DNA of 10,696 bases from Candidatus Adiutrix sp. (lineage in GTDB: Bacteria > Desulfobacterota > Desulfarculia > Adiutricales > Adiutricaceae), in contig JAITBV010000304.1 in NCBI GenBank assembly GCA_031283395.1, forward strand, positions 1 through 10,696, read 5' to 3'. Position numbers and translations under genes: made by a program. Shown here one piece after another: positions 7,006 through 10,696 of this stretch. The notes under the pieces were generated by a model. It was not told the origin of the DNA and did not search any database. It was given only the letters and a program-made list of their open reading frames with translations. Within the stretch, counting starts at the first letter, position 1. Each line of letters opens with the position of its first letter.

Positions 7006-7043
7006 CGGAGGTTGAGGCCAGCCTCTTACCCGGAGCCTCCGGG
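7006..7043 (+). promoter_or_regulatory. Leader region with alternative hairpins upstream of the MORN gene
   Basis: Two mutually exclusive structures can be drawn. In one, CGGAGG (7006-7011) pairs with CCTCCG (7036-7041), enclosing a small GAGG/CCTC hairpin (7014-7025). In the other, CCCGGAG (7029-7035) and CTCCGGG (7037-7043) form a perfect inverted repeat around one central C, which would need to open slightly to make a loop in RNA or could be a DNA palindrome bound by a regulator. The ribosome site AAGGAG (7069-7074) lies downstream and is not itself paired. Confidence 0.3.
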
Positions 7044-7080
7044 AAAAGCGGTTGATATCAGGAGAGACAAGGAGAGTCCC

Positions 7081-8088
7081 ATGAACCGTTTCCGCCTGGC
7101 CGCGGCCCTGGCTTTTTTCAGCCTGGCCGCCCTGCCCGCGTTTTTATCGGCCGATGCCCCCCCCCCGGAGGATATACAGGTCCGCCCCGTCCGCCGGGCC
7201 ATCACCCCTTTCCAGAACGGCGACCGTTTTGAAGGCAACTTTCAGAATTTTATTGAAAGCGGCCCCGGCACCTACCTTTACGCCCAGGGCGACCGCTATG
7301 ACGGCGACTTCCAGGAGGGCCGCCTGGAAGGCCGGGGCATTTATGTCTTTGTTGACGGCACCCGCTATGTGGGCGATTTCAAAAACAACCAGTTTCATGG
7401 CCGGGGCGCCGTGCAGTTTTCCAACGGCGACAGCTATGTCGGACAGTTCCGGGAGGGCCTGAGCCACGGCTTCGGCCTCTGGGCCTGGATGGACGGCGAG
7501 CGCTATGAGGGCGGCTTCCGCGACGGCAATTTTGAAGGCTACGGCCGTTATCTTTTCGCCACCGGCGACCGCTTTGAAGGCGAATTCCGCGACAACCGCC
7601 GCCACGGCCGGGGCCTTTACCTGTTCGCCAACGGCGACCGCTTTGAAGGCCGCTACCGCCATGACCTGCGGGACGGCCGGGGCCTTTATATCTTCGCCGC
7701 CGGCGACCGCATCGAGGGCGAATTCCAGGCCGGGGACCCTGTTTCCGGCGTCTATCTGCCCGTGGGCGGCCCGGCTGTCCGGGACAACTGGCTGAACAGC
7801 TACTGGATTACCGGCTACACCGGCCGGGAACCTTCTTTCCGGCAGCCCTACGATCGTGACCGGGATAGACGGGATAGGCGCCCCAGGCGGCCCGGCCGGC
7901 CCGAGCCGCCCGTGGATCCGCCGGACGGCGAACACAGATTCGCCGTCGCCCCCGCCCCCGGCGGGAGCCCGTGGGTCCGTCCCGGCCGGCCCCCGGCCCC
8001 CCCGGCCGGCGGCAACAGATTCGCCGTCGCCCCCTCCAGCCCCGGCCCGGCTTCCGGTGGCCGTCCGGGCGGACGCGGCGGCCGCTGA
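7081..8088 (+). CDS. Exported MORN-repeat protein with Arg/Pro/Gly-rich tail
   Basis: 335-aa protein of unknown specific function. Residues 1-26 form a Sec signal peptide (basic start, Leu/Ala/Phe core, LSADA end). Residues 47-229 are eight MORN repeats of the form GDRFEGxFxxGxxxGxGxYxFAx, in exact 23-residue register; the eighth is degenerate. A short linker (~230-257) leads to a low-complexity tail (~258-335) rich in Arg, Pro and Gly that contains two copies of a (H/N)RFAVAP motif. MORN repeats form extended beta-sheets that bind lipids or proteins; an exported version next to an OmpA-like gene suggests an envelope or periplasmic scaffold (inference). The open frame extends to 6982, but ATG 7081 has AAGGAG 6 nt upstream and starts the signal peptide. 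The OmpA-like gene begins 30 nt after the stop. Confidence 0.85.
   Translation: MNRFRLAAALAFFSLAALPAFLSADAPPPEDIQVRPVRRAITPFQNGDRFEGNFQNFIESGPGTYLYAQGDRYDGDFQEGRLEGRGIYVFVDGTRYVGDFKNNQFHGRGAVQFSNGDSYVGQFREGLSHGFGLWAWMDGERYEGGFRDGNFEGYGRYLFATGDRFEGEFRDNRRHGRGLYLFANGDRFEGRYRHDLRDGRGLYIFAAGDRIEGEFQAGDPVSGVYLPVGGPAVRDNWLNSYWITGYTGREPSFRQPYDRDRDRRDRRPRRPGRPEPPVDPPDGEHRFAVAPAPGGSPWVRPGRPPAPPAGGNRFAVAPSSPGPASGGRPGGRGGR
7219..7767 (+). repeat. Tandem 69-nt MORN repeat array (eight units)
   Basis: Unit starts fall at 7219, 7288, 7357, 7426, 7495, 7564, 7633 and 7702, an exact 69-nt period with no indels. Units 6 and 7 are most alike (shared GGCGACCGCTTTGAAGGC). The last unit is diverged and one residue short. 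Confidence 0.9.
7934..8034 (+). repeat. Direct repeat pair in the MORN-protein tail
   Basis: A 20-nt identical segment, beginning ACAGATTCGCCGTC, occurs at 7934-7953 and again at 8015-8034, 81 nt apart. It encodes the duplicated RFAVAP motif of the tail. The spacing is a multiple of three, so the pair looks like an in-frame duplication whose intervening part has diverged. Confidence 0.8.
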
Positions 8089-8118
8089 CCGCCCGGAACA
8101 ACGCGGAGGGAACCCGAA

Positions 8119-9165
8119 ATGTCGGCCTTGAAATGCGGTCTTAAAATATGGCTCCGCCTTATCCTGGCCGGCCTCCTCGCCCTGGCCGCGCCGTCCGCGG
8201 CCGGGGCCCTGACCAACCACGGCGAATACTTTCCCCACGGCTGGCAAAAGCCGAACCTCATGGGAGCCCTGAAAATCAGCGACCGGATGATCGATTTCGA
8301 CCCTTCCGTGGAGGGCGAGGAAACCAGGCGGGAGGAATTCATCCTGCCCGACGAAGCCGGCCGGGTCCTGCGCCTGAGCCACAACGGCCGGGTCTTCGCC
8401 TACGTGGTGGACCACGACCTCAACGACCCCTGGGATTACCAGATCGTGGATTATGACGGCAGCGGGGGCTTTGAAATGAAAGAGCTGGCCTTCTCCGACT
8501 TCCCCCTGCCCCGCTGGACCTTCATCAATCATCCCTTCCTCAGCCTGCGCACCGCCGACTACACGGTCAAGGACCCCAGCCTCAAGGAACTCATAGACAG
8601 CCTGGCCGGGCCGAAAACCAGGCCCTGCCGCAAAAGATTCACTCCCGAGCAGCGGGCCGCCCTGGCCGTGGCCCGGGGCGGGGTCCAGCCGCCGGACGAA
8701 TGCCTGCCGGAACCTTACAGCACCGTCTCGGCCGCCGCCGCCGGCGAAGCTCCCCGGGTGGCCCTGAACATCCAGTTCGAATTCGACAGCGACGAGTTGA
8801 CCGGCCGGTCCCGGTCCATCCTGGACCTTTTGGGCCGGGCCATGACCGCCCCGGAACTGGCCGGCAACGTCTTCCGGCTGGAAGGACACACCGATGCCGT
8901 GGGGGGCCATGTCTACAACCTGGACCTTTCCCACCGCCGGGCCCTGGCCGTGCAGCGCTATCTGTTGGCAAACTTCAACCTTTCGTCCGGCCAGCTCCGG
9001 GCCCAGGGCTACGGCTTCACCGTGCCTCTGCCCAACCTGGAGCCCATAGACGGCCGCAACCGGCGGGTGGAAGTGGTCAACTTAAGCGGCGGCCAGTCCC
9101 TGACCATACCCGGCGCGGCCTATCAGGACCTGCCCCCGGAATACACCCACCGGCGCAACTGGTAA
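8119..9165 (+). CDS. Exported OmpA C-domain (peptidoglycan-binding) protein with EF-hand-like loop
   Basis: 348 aa. Residues 1-30 form a signal peptide ending around AAG-A, with no lipobox. Residues ~31-210 are a domain I do not recognise; it includes D111-Y-D-G-S-G-G-F-E-M-K-E122, which fits a canonical 12-residue EF-hand calcium loop, and two cysteines (C170, C195) that could form a disulfide. Residues ~214-322 are an OmpA C-terminal domain: NIQFEFDSDEL (217-227), the GHTDAVG...NLDLSHRRALAVQRYL block (256-282), and GRNRRVEVV (312-320), whose Arg is the conserved diaminopimelate-binding position. It likely anchors the envelope to peptidoglycan. GGAGGG (8105-8110) lies 8 nt before ATG 8119. 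The gene is probably co-transcribed with the MORN gene 30 nt upstream. Its stop codon directly abuts that of bamD on the other strand. Confidence 0.88.
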   Translation: MSALKCGLKIWLRLILAGLLALAAPSAAGALTNHGEYFPHGWQKPNLMGALKISDRMIDFDPSVEGEETRREEFILPDEAGRVLRLSHNGRVFAYVVDHDLNDPWDYQIVDYDGSGGFEMKELAFSDFPLPRWTFINHPFLSLRTADYTVKDPSLKELIDSLAGPKTRPCRKRFTPEQRAALAVARGGVQPPDECLPEPYSTVSAAAAGEAPRVALNIQFEFDSDELTGRSRSILDLLGRAMTAPELAGNVFRLEGHTDAVGGHVYNLDLSHRRALAVQRYLLANFNLSSGQLRAQGYGFTVPLPNLEPIDGRNRRVEVVNLSGGQSLTIPGAAYQDLPPEYTHRRNW

Positions 9166-9957
9166 CTAGAATATTGTTCCGCCGGGGCTGACCGGCGCGG
9201 AGAGGAAGGGCGAGTCGTAGATGGCGTCGCGCAGGTTGGCGTCTTCGGCCACCACCCCGTCCCGCACCAACTGCCGGTATTCGGCGATGCGGTTCAGGGA
9301 TCTCTGGTGATAGCCGGAATCCGGGTAGTATTGGATCAGCCCCAGATAGCGGTTCATGGCCGCCTGGTAATCCTTGCGGCGGAAATAGAATTCCCCCACA
9401 TAAAATTCATGGCCGGCCAGGTTGTTCTGGGCCTCGGACATTCGGGCCTGGGCCATGACCGCATAGCGGCTGGACGGATACATATCCATCAGGCGGGCCA
9501 TGGTCTGGATGGTCTGGATGGTGGGGGTCTGGTCGCGGTCTATGCCCCGCATCCGGGAATAGAAGCACATGCCCTGCTGGTAGATGGCGTAGGGCACGGC
9601 CTCGTTTTCCGGGTGCAGGCGCTCGAAATCCTCATAGGCGGCCAGGGCCTCGATGAACTTTTCCTGCAAATACAGGGCGTCGCCCAGTTTAAGTTCGCCC
9701 AGCACGGCATATTCGCTGTAGGGGTATTGGTCTTTGAGCTGCTGCCACAGGGCGGCCGCATCACTGTAGTTGTCGGCCGCCATCAGTTCCTGGGCTTCCC
9801 GGGCCAGCACCAGGGGCTCGTCCGCGCCCAGGTCGCGGTCGCCGGCGGATTGAATGCCGAAGAGCCGGCTCAGGTAGTTGCCCGACGAGCCGCTGCCGCA
9901 ACCAGAGGCAATAAGGGCCAGGATCAGGGCCAGAAGGGTGAAGGCGCGTCCGGGCAC
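9166..9957 (-). CDS. bamD: Outer-membrane assembly lipoprotein BamD (YfiO)
   Basis: Lipoprotein subunit of the BAM complex, which inserts beta-barrel proteins into the outer membrane. The product is 263 aa from the start chosen here; the family is usually ~240-280. Residues 1-20 form a lipoprotein signal peptide with lipobox IASGC, Cys20 being the lipidated residue. TPR-like helices follow: DNYSDAAALWQQLKDQYP, then FIEALAAYEDFERLHPEN, the BamD hallmark VPYAIYQQGMCFYSR...RDQT, and the C-terminal DYQAAMNRYLGLIQYYPDS repeat. Start choice: GTG at 9957, four nt after the trxA stop, gives a compact signal peptide. A TTG at 10017 is in frame but would add a 20-residue extension overlapping trxA. Neither has a good ribosome site, so translation may be coupled to trxA. 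Confidence 0.92.
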   Translation of the reverse strand: MPGRAFTLLALILALIASGCGSGSSGNYLSRLFGIQSAGDRDLGADEPLVLAREAQELMAADNYSDAAALWQQLKDQYPYSEYAVLGELKLGDALYLQEKFIEALAAYEDFERLHPENEAVPYAIYQQGMCFYSRMRGIDRDQTPTIQTIQTMARLMDMYPSSRYAVMAQARMSEAQNNLAGHEFYVGEFYFRRKDYQAAMNRYLGLIQYYPDSGYHQRSLNRIAEYRQLVRDGVVAEDANLRDAIYDSPFLSAPVSPGGTIF

Positions 9958-9961
9958 GGGC

Positions 9962-10285
9962 TTAAAGAAGGGAGTCCAGGACGGATTTGAAGCCGTCTTT
10001 GGTCCGGGATCCGACAATGCGGCCCGCTTCCGCGCCGTCCTTCAGGAGCACCAGGTTGGGAATGGAGCGGACCTCAAACCTGGCCGGCGAGGCCTGGTTA
10101 TCGTCCACGTTGAGCTTGGCGACGATGAGGCGGCCGTCATATTCCTCGGCCAGTTCCTCCAGGATGGGCCCCACGGCTTTGCAGGGGCCGCACCAGGGGG
10201 CCCAGAAATCGACCAGGACCGGCAAGGCGGCTTTTTTTATCTCGGTTTCAAAATTATCGTCGGTCAGGGTCAGAATGGCTGACAT
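9962..10285 (-). CDS. trxA: Thioredoxin
   Basis: 107-aa cytoplasmic thioredoxin, a thiol-disulfide reductant. It has the classical active site WCGPC within FWAPWCGPCK (about residues 28-37), the Asp of VDFWAP, the cis-Pro loop SIPN (Asn where Thr is usual), and a GxxxGRIVG-type ending. No signal peptide is present. The open frame reaches back to 10339, but ATG 10285 starts the normal thioredoxin N-terminus and has AGGAG (complement of 10296-10300) 10 nt upstream. It is the first gene of a two-gene unit with bamD and is divergent from the DUF456 gene. Confidence 0.95.
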   Translation of the reverse strand: MSAILTLTDDNFETEIKKAALPVLVDFWAPWCGPCKAVGPILEELAEEYDGRLIVAKLNVDDNQASPARFEVRSIPNLVLLKDGAEAGRIVGSRTKDGFKSVLDSLL

Positions 10286-10333
10286 ATATTGAAAACTCCT
10301 GCTTGCCCGGGGCCGGCGGTTTGTGATAGTAAT

Positions 10334-10379
10334 GGTCAAGCTTTGATTAGCTTAACCAGCTTGACCCCGCCCGTCAAGC
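10334..10379. promoter_or_regulatory. Cluster of GTCAAGCT-type inverted and direct half-sites
   Basis: In the trxA/DUF456 intergenic region, GGTCAAGCT (10334-10342) is followed by AGCTTAACC (10349-10357) and AGCTTGACC (10358-10366). The first and third are perfect 9-bp inverted copies with a 15-nt spacer; the second is a one-mismatch alternative partner at a 6-nt spacer. A fourth partial copy, GTCAAGC, is at 10373-10379. This resembles an operator for a dimeric regulator serving one or both divergent genes. A stem-loop in an RNA leader is an alternative. Confidence 0.5.
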
Positions 10380-10391
10380 GTAAAATAATAT
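10361..10391 (+). promoter_or_regulatory. Possible promoter for the DUF456 gene
   Basis: TTGACC (10361-10366, 5 of 6 to the -35 consensus) is followed by an AT-rich run where AATAAT (10384-10389, 17-nt spacing) or TAATAT (10386-10391, 19-nt spacing) could be the -10. The -35 coincides with a half-site of the inverted-repeat cluster, so a protein bound there would be expected to repress. Confidence 0.4.
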
Positions 10392-10409
10392 AAAGCCGGA
10401 GACCCCTCA

Positions 10410-10696
10410 ATGCAAGCCGTGGTTTCAGCCCTGGCCCTTTTGGTCATGCTGGCCGGCTTGGCCGGCACCCTCCTGCCCGTGTTCCCCGGTCTGCCGCTGA
10501 TGTGGCTGGCCCTTTTGGGCTACGGCTGGTTCACCGGCTGGCTGGCCTACGGAGCCGCCGGCCTTCTGCTCACCGGCCTTCTGGTCCTGTTGAGCCTGGT
10601 GGTGGACCAGGCGGCCGCGGTCATAGGGGCCAAAAAATTCGGCGCCAGCCGGCCCGGCCTCCTGGGCTCGGTGGCCGGCGGCCTCCTGGGCCTGGT
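10410..10696 (+). CDS. DUF456-family membrane protein (3' end outside window)
   Basis: 95 residues are visible before the window ends. The sequence is highly hydrophobic: helix ~3-23, then PGLPLMWLALLGYGW (~26-40), a further helix (~47-67), and VDQAAAVIGAKKFGASRPGLLGS (~69-90), the Asp plus GAKKFGAS signature of DUF456. It is an inner-membrane protein of unknown function, about 160 aa in typical members. ATG 10410 has GGAG 8 nt upstream. It is transcribed divergently from trxA and is probably unrelated to the nos operon. Confidence 0.8.
   Translation, partial: MQAVVSALALLVMLAGLAGTLLPVFPGLPLMWLALLGYGWFTGWLAYGAAGLLLTGLLVLLSLVVDQAAAVIGAKKFGASRPGLLGSVAGGLLGL

Noticed and set aside
7029..7043. 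Treating CCCGGAGCCTCCGGG as an intrinsic terminator
   Set aside because: There is no T-run after it (GGGAAAAGCG follows) and it lies just upstream of a gene with a good ribosome site.
7144..8934. A 596-codon open frame on the minus strand across the MORN and OmpA-like genes
   Set aside because: It is antisense to two well-supported genes, spans their junction, has an Ala/Gly/Val/Pro-rich composition with no domain, and arises because GC-rich in-frame repeats lack stops on the opposite strand.
9307..9990. A 227-codon plus-strand open frame opposite bamD
   Set aside because: It is antisense to a clear BamD with all hallmarks, and its translation shows no recognisable motif or signal.

Overview
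The window is uniformly GC-rich, densely coded DNA from a Gram-negative bacterium. It encodes BamD (an outer-membrane assembly lipoprotein), an OmpA-type peptidoglycan-binding protein, and a clade II-like nitrous oxide reductase. The mix of families suggests a deltaproteobacterium-like anaerobe (Desulfobacterota or a relative). That placement is an inference from gene content, not from a marker gene.

Region 1 (1-6898, plus strand) is a tight six-to-seven-gene operon that starts before the window. It opens with the C-terminal part of NosZ, carrying four of the CuZ histidines and a complete CuA site. A cytochrome b6-like protein with a C-terminal CxxCH heme-c motif overlaps its end. Then come a MacB/FtsX-type ABC permease, its ATPase, a small exported NTF2-like protein, an exported Asp-box (BNR/YCF48-like) beta-propeller with a C-terminal membrane anchor, and a second FtsX-type permease. 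Gaps are 7-16 nt or overlaps. The reading offered here is a nitrous oxide respiration module: a quinol-to-NosZ electron route plus an ABC export or assembly system of a type different from the usual NosDFY. A stem followed by a T-tract at 6874-6904 may end it.

Region 2 (6899-9165, plus strand) starts with an AT-rich promoter-like patch and a leader able to form alternative hairpins. It then has two envelope genes: an exported protein of eight 23-residue MORN repeats with an Arg/Pro/Gly tail, and an exported OmpA C-domain protein containing an EF-hand-like loop. Both probably act at the periplasm/peptidoglycan.

Region 3 (9166-10285, minus strand) is a trxA-bamD pair that converges on the OmpA-like gene with directly abutting stop codons. 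A 124-nt divergent intergenic region with a cluster of GTCAAGCT-type half-sites separates trxA from a DUF456 membrane-protein gene running off the right edge.

No RNA genes, CRISPR arrays, insertion sequences or phage genes were seen. There is no gene-free stretch over 300 nt.
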